Part shown: positions 37,360-46,195 of the stretch, piece after piece
How positions within the stretch are numbered: position 1 is the stretch's first letter
Layout of the letters: the number at the start of each line of letters is the position of its first letter
From: Sulfurimonas sp.
Lineage (GTDB): Bacteria; Campylobacterota; Campylobacteria; Campylobacterales; Sulfurimonadaceae
Reading direction: 5' to 3'
DNA length: 64,000 nt
NCBI RefSeq assembly: GCF_029027585.1
Contig: NZ_CP093397.1
Coordinates: 1,229,405 to 1,293,404 of the forward strand
Position numbers and translations under genes: made by a program
The notes under the pieces: model-generated
Seen by the model: only the letters and a program-made list of their open reading frames with translations
The model's database searches: none
What the model was told of the DNA's origin: nothing

Positions 37360-39725
37360 CTATTGACAACCTACACATTCCATACTTCTGTCTTCAACAT
37401 CATTTGCAATTTCTGGCGATTGTGAACGAAGATAGTAAGTTGATTTAAGACCTAGCTTCCAAGCTAACATATAAATCTCATTTAGGTATTTTCCACTAGC
37501 TTTATCAAGAGTTATAAAGATGTTTAAGCTTTGACCTTGGTCTATCCATTTTTGTCTAATTGCTGCTGCTTTTATAAGTAGAGTTTGGTTTAAATCGTAA
37601 GCAGGAGTATAATATGCCCAAGTCTCAGGAGAAAGCCTAGGAGCAACAACAGGAATAAGACCACTTAAATTTTCTTCAAACCATTTTCTTTTAAATACAG
37701 GCTCAATCGCTTGAGTAGTTCCCGTTAAAATAGAGATAGAACTCGTAGGTGCGATAGCCATAAGATAACCATTTCTCATACCTTGTCGTTTAACCTTTGC
37801 GCGTAATTCATCCCACTCATAGCTAGATGCAAAAAGTCCACCTCTATCAACAAGGTTAATAACCTCGGCATTTGCATGATCCATAGGCATAATACCTTTG
37901 CTCCAGTGTGAATCTTCAAACTCAGGATAGCTACCTTTTTCTTTTGCTAAATCACATGAAGCGGAAATAGCGTTAAAACTAACAGCTTCCATAACTTCAT
38001 CTACCTTATCGAAATGTTCTTGACTTCCCCAAGTGATACCTTGTTCTGCTAGCATCTGAGCTTCACCCATAACACCAAGACCGATAGAACGACTTTTCAT
38101 GTTAGTTCTTTTTACTTTTTCAACTGGGTAAAAGTTTAAATCTATAACATTATCTAAACATCTAATTGCTATTGGAACTATTCTGTTGATATCTTCTTTT
38201 GTATTTATACGAGAAAGGTTTACAGAGGCTAAGTTACACACAGCAGTATCGCCGTTGATTTTTTCTTTTTCTACTACATAGATAGCTTGACCACCAAGTG
38301 AGTCAAGAGCAGTTACTTTTTTCGCAGGTTTTTCCATTCCACTATCTACTTTTACTATTTCATCTTCTTCATAAGAGATACTGTTTCCATCTTCAAAAAT
38401 GAACTTTATTTTATAATGATTTGGTTTTGTATTTTGAAAAATCTCAGTACAAAGGTTTGAACTTCTTATAACACCAGTATGTCCATTTGGATTTGCTCTG
38501 TTAGCGTTATCTTTAAAACAAAGGAAAGGTGAACCTGTTTCAAAGTAAGATGTTAGTATCTTTTTCCATAAGTTTTTAGCTTTGATTTTTTCTTTTATAA
38601 TGCTTTCATCTTCTTCTAACTCTATATAACGCTTGTTAAATTCATCTCCGTAAAGTGTTGCAAGTTCTCTAACATCATAAGGGTCAAAAAGAGTCCAGAT
38701 AGCATCTTCTTGGACTCTTTGCATAAACAAGTCATTTAACCACATTGCAGGAAATAGGTCATGCGCACGACGACGCTCTTCTCCAGAGTTTTTCTTCAAG
38801 TCTAAAAAGTCATTTATATCTATGTGCCAAGGTTCCATATAAACAGCGATAGCACCTTTTCTAGTCCCTAGTTGGTCAACTGCTATGGCAATATCATTTG
38901 TAATCTTTAAAAAAGGAACAGTTCCGCCAGCAGCATTTTTGTGCCATCAATAAATGAACCCATAGAACGGATGCCAGTCCAGTCCCAACCGATGCCTCCA
39001 CCAAACTTAGAAAGCATCGCCATCTCTTGGTAAGAATCAAAGATTCCCTCTATGTTATCGGGAGTTGAACCTATGTAACAAGATGAAAGTTGATGTCTAG
39101 TTGTTCTTGCATTTGAGAGTGTTGGAGTTGCAAGCATCACCTCAAACTGAGATATCATGTTATAAAACTTTATAGCCCATTCGTGCTTATCGTCTTCTCT
39201 TTGTGCTAAGAACATAGAGATAGCCATAAACATATGCTGAGGAAGCTCTATGGGATTAGAATCTTTGTCTTTGATAATATATCTATCGTAAAGAGTTTTA
39301 ACGCCAAGGTAGTTAAAAAGCATATCTCTATCAGGTTTTATATGTTTGTCTAATTTCTCAAGGTCATACGAATCACCAAGACCTTGAAGAAGTCTTCCCT
39401 CTTTTTCCCCTCTTTTAAAATACTTTTCTAATGAAGAATAACCAGAATGGCCATTTACTTGATGGTACAAGTTAAACATAAAGAGTCTAGATGCTACAAA
39501 AGTCCAGTTTGGAGAGTCTATGTCTATCTTATCAACCGCAGTTTTGATAAGAGTTTCTTGAATCTCTTTAGATGTTATTCCATCACGAAACAATATCTGC
39601 GCATCAACTTCAAGCTCACTTTGACTAACATTTGTTAGTCCTTTGATAGCAGCAGAAGTGTATTTTTGAATTTTACTAATATCAAGCGGTTCTGTTCGTC
39701 CGTTTCTTTTTATAATTGTTATCAT
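37360..39725 (-). pseudogene. nrdA: Ribonucleotide reductase alpha subunit, interrupted by a one-base frameshift
   Basis: Two frames encode one class I alpha subunit. The 5' part has the ATP-cone (IIKRNGRTEPLDISKIQ) and the start of the barrel to GSFIDGTK. The other frame resumes with the expected AVYMEPWHIDIND and continues to the C-terminal redox pair CVGCQ. Adding one base to the T-run at 38936-38940 (plus strand) gives GTKNAAGGTVPF and a 788-residue protein. This enzyme makes deoxyribonucleotides, and a real break would be very costly, so a sequencing error is most likely. No beta subunit is seen nearby. Confidence 0.9.
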
Positions 39726-39736
39726 TTATCCCCCTA

Positions 39737-41065
39737 TTACTTAAATACTCTGTTAAAAATTGCATCTACATTTTTTGTGTAATAATCAAAGTTAAAACAT
39801 TCTCTGATTTGTTTTTCACTAAGTGACTCTCTTAGTTCATCATCTTCTAATAGATGGTTTAAGTATAAACTCTCACCATTTTCATCAGTAGATGCTTTGC
39901 CTTTTTGAATTTCTTCCCATACTTTCATAGCATTTCTTTGAACGATGCGATAAGCATCTTCACGAGAAACGCCTTGAAGTGGAAGTTCTAAAAGTACACG
40001 CTGAGAAAATACAAGCCCACCAGTAAGGTTTAAGTTTTTCATCATGTTTTCTGGGAACACTGTAAGGTTAGCAATAACGCTATTCATGCGGTGAAGCATA
40101 AAGTCCATAGTGATAAAAGCATCTGGTAACCAGAATCGCTCAGTAGAAGAGTGAGAGATATCTCGTTCATGCCATAGTGCCACATTTTCCATTGCTGGTG
40201 CTGCGTAAGCTCTAATCATTCTTGCAAGACCTGTGATATTTTCAGTAAGGATAGGGTTACGCTTATGTGGCATCGCAGAAGAACCTTTTTGACCTTTTGC
40301 AAAAAACTCTTCAGCTTCATACACTTCGGTTCTTTGTAGGTGTCTTACTTGAACGGCAAACTTTTCAACTGAAGAAGCTAATAGTGCTAAAGTTGTTGCA
40401 AGTCTAGCGTATCTGTCGCGGTGAATAACTTGATTTGAGCAAGGCTCAGGTTTTAGACCAAGTTCAGCCATTGCTAACTCTTCAAGTTCAAGTGGTGCGT
40501 GAGCAAAGTTACCCATAGCTCCTGATATTTGACCTACTGCTATAACATCCATAGTTTGGTCTAAGTTCACTAAGTGACGAGCCATCTCATCATACCAAAC
40601 CGCTAAAGTTAGACCAAATGTAATTGGCTCACCATGTATGCCATGAGAACGACCAACCATTAAAGTCATCTTATGCTCTTGTGCGCGTTTTTTGATAGAC
40701 TCCATCAATATTTTTACATCGTCTATCACTATTGTTAAAGAATCTCTCATTTGTAGTGCTACACCAGTATCAACTGCATCTGAAGATGTCATGCCATAAT
40801 GAAACCATCTTGATTCATCACCAAGTGATTCTGAAACACTTGTATTAAATGCAATAAGGTCATGTTTGGTAATTGCCTCAATCTCTTCGATACGCTCTAC
40901 TGAGAATGTTGCATTTTTTACGATTTTATCTGCATCATCTTGAGGAATTTTTCCAAGTTTAGCCCAAGCTTTAACAGCTGCTTTTTCAACTTTTAGCCAT
41001 GCAGCATATCTTGCATGTTGTGTCCAATTTTTACGCATTTCTTCTCTAGAATATCTATCTATCAT
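39737..41065 (-). CDS. purB: Adenylosuccinate lyase
   Basis: The 442-residue protein belongs to the fumarase/aspartase superfamily, with signature SSAMPHKRNPILTE, the histidine segment VGRSHGIHGEP, and HYGMTSSDAVDT. It catalyses two steps of purine synthesis, releasing fumarate from SAICAR and adenylosuccinate. It lies 11 bases before nrdA on the same strand. Confidence 0.95.
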   Translation of the reverse strand: MIDRYSREEMRKNWTQHARYAAWLKVEKAAVKAWAKLGKIPQDDADKIVKNATFSVERIEEIEAITKHDLIAFNTSVSESLGDESRWFHYGMTSSDAVDTGVALQMRDSLTIVIDDVKILMESIKKRAQEHKMTLMVGRSHGIHGEPITFGLTLAVWYDEMARHLVNLDQTMDVIAVGQISGAMGNFAHAPLELEELAMAELGLKPEPCSNQVIHRDRYARLATTLALLASSVEKFAVQVRHLQRTEVYEAEEFFAKGQKGSSAMPHKRNPILTENITGLARMIRAYAAPAMENVALWHERDISHSSTERFWLPDAFITMDFMLHRMNSVIANLTVFPENMMKNLNLTGGLVFSQRVLLELPLQGVSREDAYRIVQRNAMKVWEEIQKGKASTDENGESLYLNHLLEDDELRESLSEKQIRECFNFDYYTKNVDAIFNRVFK

Positions 41066-41153
41066 ATTATTGAAACCTTATAATTAATGTTATATATTAT
41101 GCTATTATTCTACATAATTTTTAGTAAATATTTGATTAAAGAGGATTTAAATT

Positions 41154-42071
41154 TTGCCATTTGTTCGTAAAAAAATGTTTGCTAAAGAAAAAAAGAAAGC
41201 ATTTCTGTATTTGATAAAAGAATTGAACTATACACAAAAAGAAGCTCAGCGATTAATCGCCAAAGGTCGCCTATTTGTCAACGATATACCAATGACCAGA
41301 ACAGCGGGGGAAATCGAAGGTGAGTTTGAATTTATATACTTTGAGCCAATTACAAAAGGTTTAAAACCAACAAGAGTTGAAGAAGAATTTGTAGTTTTTG
41401 ATAAGCCTAGTGGAGTTCTTATTCACCCACAAAATAGAAAAACCCCCTACTCTCTTATAGATGAATTAAAATATCAGTTTGGCAGAGATGCTAATATTGC
41501 TCATCGTATAGATCAAGAAACAAGCGGACTCGTTTTATGTGCTAGAAACAAACAAAGCGAAAGAGATATTAAGATGATGTTTGAAGAGCGAAATATGAAG
41601 AAAAGATATTTAGCACTTGTTCATGGAGAAGTAAAAGAAAATTTATCAATCCAAGAACCATTATTAAGAAGAGAAGATGAAAGTGCAATAGTTAGAATGG
41701 TAGTAAAAGTTCACAAAGAAGGAAAAGCATCTAAGACAGATATTTATCCTTTAAAGTATTTCCAAGACAAAAATATGACTTTAGTAGAGTGTGTTCCATA
41801 TACAGGAAGGCAACACCAAATAAGAGTACATTTGTTTCATGTGAAACATTCAATAGTTGGTGACCCGATTTATGGTCAAAGTGAAAAAAATATAATCAGA
41901 TTTTTAGATAAAGAGCTAGATGCTAAAAAAAGAATTGAACTAAGCGGAGCATCAAGATTGCTTCTTCATGCGAATGAATTGGAGTTTGAACTCTATGGTA
42001 ATGAGTACCATGTTCAAAGCAAGGTTAATTTTGAGGATATCTGCCTTAAAAGTTTAAGTGAATGTGAATAA
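41154..42071 (+). CDS. RluA-family pseudouridine synthase with S4 domain
   Basis: The 305-residue protein has an N-terminal S4 RNA-binding domain (about 20-65, LIAKGRLFVND) and a RluA catalytic domain with the motif HRIDQETSGLVL carrying the catalytic aspartate, plus the later TGRQHQIRVH segment. It isomerises uridines in rRNA or tRNA; the precise site is not predicted. The start is a TTG at 41154 with a GAGGA site, and an ATG six codons later is possible. A parS-like site lies inside the gene. Confidence 0.88.
   Translation: MPFVRKKMFAKEKKKAFLYLIKELNYTQKEAQRLIAKGRLFVNDIPMTRTAGEIEGEFEFIYFEPITKGLKPTRVEEEFVVFDKPSGVLIHPQNRKTPYSLIDELKYQFGRDANIAHRIDQETSGLVLCARNKQSERDIKMMFEERNMKKRYLALVHGEVKENLSIQEPLLRREDESAIVRMVVKVHKEGKASKTDIYPLKYFQDKNMTLVECVPYTGRQHQIRVHLFHVKHSIVGDPIYGQSEKNIIRFLDKELDAKKRIELSGASRLLLHANELEFELYGNEYHVQSKVNFEDICLKSLSECE
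41833..41848. promoter_or_regulatory. parS-like ParB-binding site 1
   Basis: TGTTTCATGTGAAACA has the two 7-base arms of the parS consensus TGTTTCACGTGAAACA, with TG at the centre in place of CG. It lies in the coding frame of the pseudouridine synthase (encoding FHVKH), about 15.5 kb from the origin region. Confidence 0.6.
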
Positions 42072-42072
42072 C
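42061..42072 (+). promoter_or_regulatory. DnaA box identical to an oriC box
   Basis: AATGTGAATAAC at the 3' end of the pseudouridine synthase gene is identical over 12 bases to the box at 26333-26344. See the intergenic entry that follows for further boxes. Confidence 0.45.
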
Positions 42073-42445
42073 ATTTATGGATTATTAAAAGACATTCGTT
42101 CAGTAAAGGGTACAATTTAAGGAATAAGTACAAAAGCCCGTATTTATGGGCTTTAAGCAAGGTGTAAGATTTGATATTTCAGCATAGATTTATATAAAAT
42201 AATTCTTAAAAAGTCAAAGAAAATTCAAATTTAGCTTACTTGAAGAGTAGAGATATTCACAACTTAGAACAATGTGTGAATAATACACATTAAGAATAAA
42301 TTTACAAACATTTTTTTGATTTATAATTTTTTTAAGAGAAGTTTTTAAAATTTGTAGTGAATAATTTGGGTTTATGAGAAAAGTAGGGTATTATTACGCT
42401 GATAAACGACCTCCCTGGTGTGTTGGTCGTTTACTCTTTTTTGTT
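42073..42445. other. Noncoding region with two hairpins and DnaA-box-like sites
   Basis: This gap of about 370 bases holds no credible gene. It contains a hairpin ending the upstream gene (AAAGCCC 42133-42139 with GGGCTTT 42148-42154), two more DnaA-box cores (ATATTCACAAC 42253-42263 and TGTGTGAATAAT 42273-42284), an AT-rich tract, a possible -10 element (TATTAT near 42390) and a strong plus-strand terminator (TAAACGACC 42403-42411 with GGTCGTTTA 42425-42433, then a T-rich run). A short noncoding RNA ending at that terminator is possible. Confidence 0.5.
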
Positions 42446-42447
42446 TT
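42403..42447 (+). terminator. Rho-independent terminator on the plus strand
   Basis: A 9-base stem TAAACGACC / GGTCGTTTA with a 13-base loop is followed by CTCTTTTTTGTTTT. No plus-strand gene stands directly before it, which suggests a small RNA; it also lies at the 3' end of the opposite-strand small gene. Confidence 0.6.
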
Positions 42448-42688
42448 ATACTGCGTTATATCTTTTTATGATTTTCTTAACACGATTTTTAAGATTACGA
42501 AGTGCTTCAACACTTGATTCTCCATCTGCCGTTAAATTTTCAAAACCATCATCAAACTGTGCTTTTGCAATCCAACCAATTTTTTTGTGATACTTAATAC
42601 CAACAAAACGAACATCCCCAAAATGAAGTTGACAAAGATCGTATATTCTTTTAATTCTATCTGTGTTTGTTTTTTTCTTTTCTGGCAT
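42446..42688 (-). CDS. Small basic protein of unknown function
   Basis: The 80-residue protein is basic at both ends (MPEKKKTNTDRIKRIY and KNRVKKIIKRYNAV) with a central beta-rich part (FVGIKYHKKIGWIAKAQFDDG). Its size, charge and pattern suggest nucleic-acid binding, but I recognise no family. It lies about 95 bases past the 31-residue membrane peptide gene, on the same strand. Confidence 0.6.
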   Translation of the reverse strand: MPEKKKTNTDRIKRIYDLCQLHFGDVRFVGIKYHKKIGWIAKAQFDDGFENLTADGESSVEALRNLKNRVKKIIKRYNAV

Positions 42689-42782
42689 TTTAAATTCCTT
42701 TTTTTTATTTACGGTTACATTAAACCTATTTTATCATAAGAAGGTTACAGTAAGTTTATTAATTTTTGTTTTAAAGGGGTAC

Positions 42783-42878
42783 TTAGTCATTGTTTGTAGC
42801 TGCTTTAATAAAACTAACCACACCAACGCCAAATACTATAACTAAAAAAACAACTTGAAATATGTCTAAATAACTCAT
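42783..42878 (-). CDS. 31-residue single-helix membrane peptide coupled to rlmN
   Basis: A short frame encodes 31 residues with one hydrophobic helix (IFQVVFLVIVFGVGVVSF) and a polar tail. Its ATG overlaps the rlmN stop (ATGA) and is preceded by AGAAGGA, a strong ribosome site at good spacing. Small membrane peptides of this kind often modulate a larger membrane protein or complex, but no partner can be named. The reading is mine from the sequence; conservation has not been tested. Confidence 0.6.
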   Translation of the reverse strand: MSYLDIFQVVFLVIVFGVGVVSFIKAATNND

Positions 42879-43960
42879 AATATATCCTTCTGAATTTTTT
42901 CTTTTAACTGACCACAAGCAGCACTGATGTCAATACCCTTAGAATCTCTTATGGTACATAAAAGCCCATGCTTGATTAAGTAGTCCGCAAAAGCCACCAT
43001 ATCTTCCTTCTGTGGTCTGTCATAAGTAGTCCCTGGGTAAGGATTGAAGTAGATAAGGTTTACTTTGGCCTTTATACCACTTAAAAGCTTTATGAGCTTC
43101 TTAGCAGAGCCTATGTCGTCGTTCTTGCCTTTAATAACTAGGTATTCAAACATTACCCGTTTTCTTGTGTCTATTGGAAAGCGTTTAACTGCTTGTATGA
43201 TAGAACTTATGTTATGTGCTTTATTCATAGGAATTAGTTCGCTTCTAAGCTTATCATCAACAGCATGAAGAGATATGGCTATGTGAACACCTAAATCCAT
43301 CTTCCCAAGTTGGTCTATCTTATTGCTAAGTCCACTTGTTGAAACAGTTTGTCTTTTGCCACCAATACATAGACCATCATCTTCTTTAAAAATTTCTATC
43401 GCTTTTGCTAGGTTGTCTAAGTTGTCTAGTGGCTCACCCATTCCCATATACACTATATTTATTTTTCTATTATGCTTATGGTCGTTATCCCGTTTTAAAG
43501 TTACAACTTGAGCTACAATCTCTCCAGCGGTTAAATCTCTAGTAAAACCACCTTTTGCAGTTAAACAAAACGAACAGCCAACTTTACAACCAACTTGTGT
43601 TGAAACACAGATAGTATATCTAGCTTCTGCTATGACTTCACCTTTTTCATCAAGTTGAGTATCTTTCATCTTAAGCCAAACAGCTTCCATGGTTTTTCCA
43701 TCTTGCATCTGTAAAAGGTACTTTATAGTTCCATCACTAGACTCTTCTTTATTTATAATTGTGAGAGGATTTACAATATACTTTTTTGCTAACTCTTCTT
43801 TTAAAGCTTTTGGTATGTTTTTCATATCATCAAAATCTTGAGCATACTGATGATATAACCAACCAAAGATTTGAGTTACTCTAAAACTAGGTTTGATTAA
43901 AGTTAGTAGCTCTTTTTTTGTAAAATCAAGAAGAGAAGGTTTTGTGTTAGTTACTAAGAT
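42875..43960 (-). CDS. rlmN: Dual-specificity 23S rRNA/tRNA methyltransferase RlmN (start codon unclear)
   Basis: A radical-SAM enzyme with CKVGCSFCLT cluster motif, VSTQVGCKVGC start of the core, GMGEPLDN, and the second catalytic cysteine region (ISAACGQL) near the end. It methylates C2 of adenosine in 23S rRNA and some tRNAs. The frame upstream of the first ATG (43825) is clearly homologous (KPSLLDFTKKELL, FRVTQIFGWLYHQYAQDFDD), so the true start is farther up. No ATG, GTG or TTG exists there before the neighbour; ATC at 43960 sits six bases after AAAGGA and is the best candidate. Confidence 0.85.
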   Translation of the reverse strand: MLVTNTKPSLLDFTKKELLTLIKPSFRVTQIFGWLYHQYAQDFDDMKNIPKALKEELAKKYIVNPLTIINKEESSDGTIKYLLQMQDGKTMEAVWLKMKDTQLDEKGEVIAEARYTICVSTQVGCKVGCSFCLTAKGGFTRDLTAGEIVAQVVTLKRDNDHKHNRKINIVYMGMGEPLDNLDNLAKAIEIFKEDDGLCIGGKRQTVSTSGLSNKIDQLGKMDLGVHIAISLHAVDDKLRSELIPMNKAHNISSIIQAVKRFPIDTRKRVMFEYLVIKGKNDDIGSAKKLIKLLSGIKAKVNLIYFNPYPGTTYDRPQKEDMVAFADYLIKHGLLCTIRDSKGIDISAACGQLKEKIQKDIL

Positions 43961-44493
43961 GTTAGTTCCTTTATTCTTTTTTTTACATGTGTACTTAAAA
44001 GTTCTTTTGCATTTTCATGATTTTCTAAAAAATCTTTATGAGCATTTTCATCGGTATTGTTAGTAATACAAAAAACTCCACCAGCAGGAATATCAAACTC
44101 TTCAGCAACTTTCAAAACACTGAAAAATTCCATATTTTCTATTTCTATCCCAAAGTTTAAAAACTTTTTTGTTAGTTCTTTGTTTGTTGAAATATAATTA
44201 GATGAGTTGACAATAACATCTTTTTTTTCTTCTATGTTAGTTGATACAACATTATCAAGAGGAGTATAAGCATCTGCACTCAAAAAGGCTAGTTCAATAT
44301 TTGAAGCAGTTTTTGATTCGATTATGTCAAAGATTTTATGATTACCATAACTACCAGCTGAACCAACAAAAAGTAAAAACTCTGGTTTATCAAACAAACA
44401 AAGTCTTGTTAAATTCATAGCGGTTTCTACTAAACCAACTCCCATTGGAGTAGCAAAATCAAAGGTTTCGTTATTTCCAGCGCAAATAATCAT
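43954..44493 (-). CDS. Nucleoside phosphorylase/nucleosidase family protein
   Basis: The 179-residue protein has the family-1 nucleoside phosphorylase pattern: a glycine-rich GSAGSYGNH loop, [15 protein letters not shown] with the glutamate of the purine site, and [12 protein letters not shown] near the C-terminus with the acidic residue. It is shorter than typical family members. In Campylobacterota such enzymes act on methylthioadenosine, S-adenosylhomocysteine or aminofutalosine. It is coupled by a four-base overlap to hisF and overlaps rlmN by 7 bases. Confidence 0.78.
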   Translation of the reverse strand: MIICAGNNETFDFATPMGVGLVETAMNLTRLCLFDKPEFLLFVGSAGSYGNHKIFDIIESKTASNIELAFLSADAYTPLDNVVSTNIEEKKDVIVNSSNYISTNKELTKKFLNFGIEIENMEFFSVLKVAEEFDIPAGGVFCITNNTDENAHKDFLENHENAKELLSTHVKKRIKELTS

Positions 44494-45248
44494 AATCTTA
44501 CCGCTATACCGTTGTCATGTAAATAATGTTTTAAATCCATAATATCTATCTCTTTATAGTGAAAGATACTAGCGGCTAAAGCTGCATCTGCACCTATATC
44601 AAAAGCATCTTTTATATGCTCCATTGTCCCTGCCCCACCACTAGCAATTACAGGAACATTTACAGCTTTTGAGATTTGCTCTGTGATGTTTAACTCAAAA
44701 CCTGCTTTTGTTCCATCGGCATCCATAGAGGTTAAAAGTATTTCTCCGCTTCCTCTACTTACTACTTCTTTAGCCCACTCTACAGCATCTAGACCTGTAT
44801 CTACTCTACCACCATTTAAAAAAACATGGTACCTATCTCCTGTTCTTTTTACATCGATGGCAGTAACGATGCACTGTGAACCAAAGCGTTTTGCACTCTC
44901 GTTTATAAGCTCAGGGCGTTTGATAGCGGCAGAATTAACGCTTACTTTGTCACAACCAACATTTAAAAGCTTGTAAATGTCATCAAGTTTTCTGATTCCT
45001 CCACCAACAGTTAGTGGTATAAAAACTTCTTTTGCTACCTCGGCAACTATATCTACTATGGTGTCTTTATTATCACTAGAAGCCATGATATCTAAAAATG
45101 TAATCTCATCAGCGCCTTCTTGGTTATATCTTCTAGCAACTTCAACTGGGTCACCAGCATCTTTTAAACCAACGAAGTTAACGCCTTTAACAACTCGCCC
45201 ATTTTTTACATCTAGACAAGGAATAATTCTTTTAGCGAAATAGTTCAT
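44490..45248 (-). CDS. hisF: Imidazole glycerol phosphate synthase cyclase subunit HisF
   Basis: The 252-residue TIM barrel begins [19 protein letters not shown] with the first catalytic aspartate (CLDV) and continues with [19 protein letters not shown] (second catalytic aspartate) and the C-terminal [11 protein letters not shown] phosphate site. With HisH it makes imidazole glycerol phosphate and AICAR. I chose ATG at 45248 over an in-frame start at 45335, because the upstream stretch crosses a parS-like site and lacks similarity. Confidence 0.95.
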   Translation of the reverse strand: MNYFAKRIIPCLDVKNGRVVKGVNFVGLKDAGDPVEVARRYNQEGADEITFLDIMASSDNKDTIVDIVAEVAKEVFIPLTVGGGIRKLDDIYKLLNVGCDKVSVNSAAIKRPELINESAKRFGSQCIVTAIDVKRTGDRYHVFLNGGRVDTGLDAVEWAKEVVSRGSGEILLTSMDADGTKAGFELNITEQISKAVNVPVIASGGAGTMEHIKDAFDIGADAALAASIFHYKEIDIMDLKHYLHDNGIAVRL

Positions 45249-45318
45249 ATGAAAGCATACCTTATATAATATGTTGGAATTATACTCTTTGCTTCTTATA
45301 AAGAGTATAAACCTTTTA

Positions 45319-45334
45319 TGTTTCACATGAAACA
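45319..45334. promoter_or_regulatory. parS-like ParB-binding site 2
   Basis: TGTTTCACATGAAACA is the exact reverse complement of the site at 41833 and differs from the parS consensus only at the centre (CA for CG). It lies in the noncoding gap between hisF and rsmA, 3.5 kb from the first copy. Confidence 0.65.
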
Positions 45335-45397
45335 TTTATATTGATACAAATATAATCTCTCATATTAACTAACTATAAGCAAAATTAGTATAGAATC

Positions 45398-46180
45398 ATG
45401 TTTATGAATAAAAATAGCGTTGTAGCTAAAAAGAAATTTGGACAAAATTTCTTAAAAGATGAAATAGTTTTAAGAAAAATCGTCGAAGCGATGCCCAAAA
45501 ACGATAATAAAATCGTAGAAATTGGACCTGGCTTAGGTGATTTAACTAAATATTTAGTAGATGTCAAAAGTGTAGAAGCTTTTGAGGTCGATACCGATTT
45601 GTGTAAACTATTGCAAAGTACATTTAAAAAAGAGATTGATACCAAGCGACTTCACATAAACTGTGGAGATGTATTGAACGCTTGGCAGAGTAGCTTGATT
45701 GATGAGCCGTATGATTTGGTGGCAAACTTGCCCTATTATATAGCGACAAACATCATATTAAAAGCACTCGCAGATCCAATGTGTAAAAACATACTTGTAA
45801 TGGTACAACTTGAAGTAGCAGAGAAATTTTGCGCGCAAGAGGGACAGAAGGTATTTGGGTCTTTGAGTGTTATAACTCAAAGTGTGGCAGAAGCACATAT
45901 AGTTGTGCAAGTGCCTCCAACTGCATTTGAACCTCCGCCAAAAATAAACTCTGCTGTTTTTCTTATACAAAAGACTAAAGATAGAAGTAATGAGGATTTT
46001 GAGGGCATGCTTAGAGTTGCATTTAAGCAGCCTCGCAAAACTCTTATGAAAAATCTATCTGTTGTTTATGAAAAAGAAAAGATTCAAGAAGCTTTAAATG
46101 AGCTTGAATATACACTAACGATTCGTCCTCATCAAATTTCTACACATGACTATCACCAACTCTATAAAAAAATAAAATAA
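45398..46180 (+). CDS. rsmA: 16S rRNA adenine dimethyltransferase (KsgA)
   Basis: The 260-residue protein starts KKKFGQNFLKDE and has the SAM-binding loop EIGPGLGDLT and the catalytic NLPYYIATN motif. It dimethylates two adjacent adenosines at the 3' end of 16S rRNA during small-subunit maturation. A second ATG two codons later is an alternative start. It heads a run with RNase J, folE and fliI. Confidence 0.95.
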   Translation: MFMNKNSVVAKKKFGQNFLKDEIVLRKIVEAMPKNDNKIVEIGPGLGDLTKYLVDVKSVEAFEVDTDLCKLLQSTFKKEIDTKRLHINCGDVLNAWQSSLIDEPYDLVANLPYYIATNIILKALADPMCKNILVMVQLEVAEKFCAQEGQKVFGSLSVITQSVAEAHIVVQVPPTAFEPPPKINSAVFLIQKTKDRSNEDFEGMLRVAFKQPRKTLMKNLSVVYEKEKIQEALNELEYTLTIRPHQISTHDYHQLYKKIK

Positions 46181-46195
46181 CAAAAAGGAGTTTGG

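Noticed and set aside
38936..38940. Programmed frameshifting in nrdA
   Set aside because: No slippery heptamer with downstream structure is visible, and similar single-base breaks occur in four other places, so a common technical cause is simpler.
42380..42447. A known structural RNA (SRP RNA, tmRNA or 6S RNA)
   Set aside because: The segment is too short and lacks the conserved motifs of these RNAs; only an anonymous terminator is supported.
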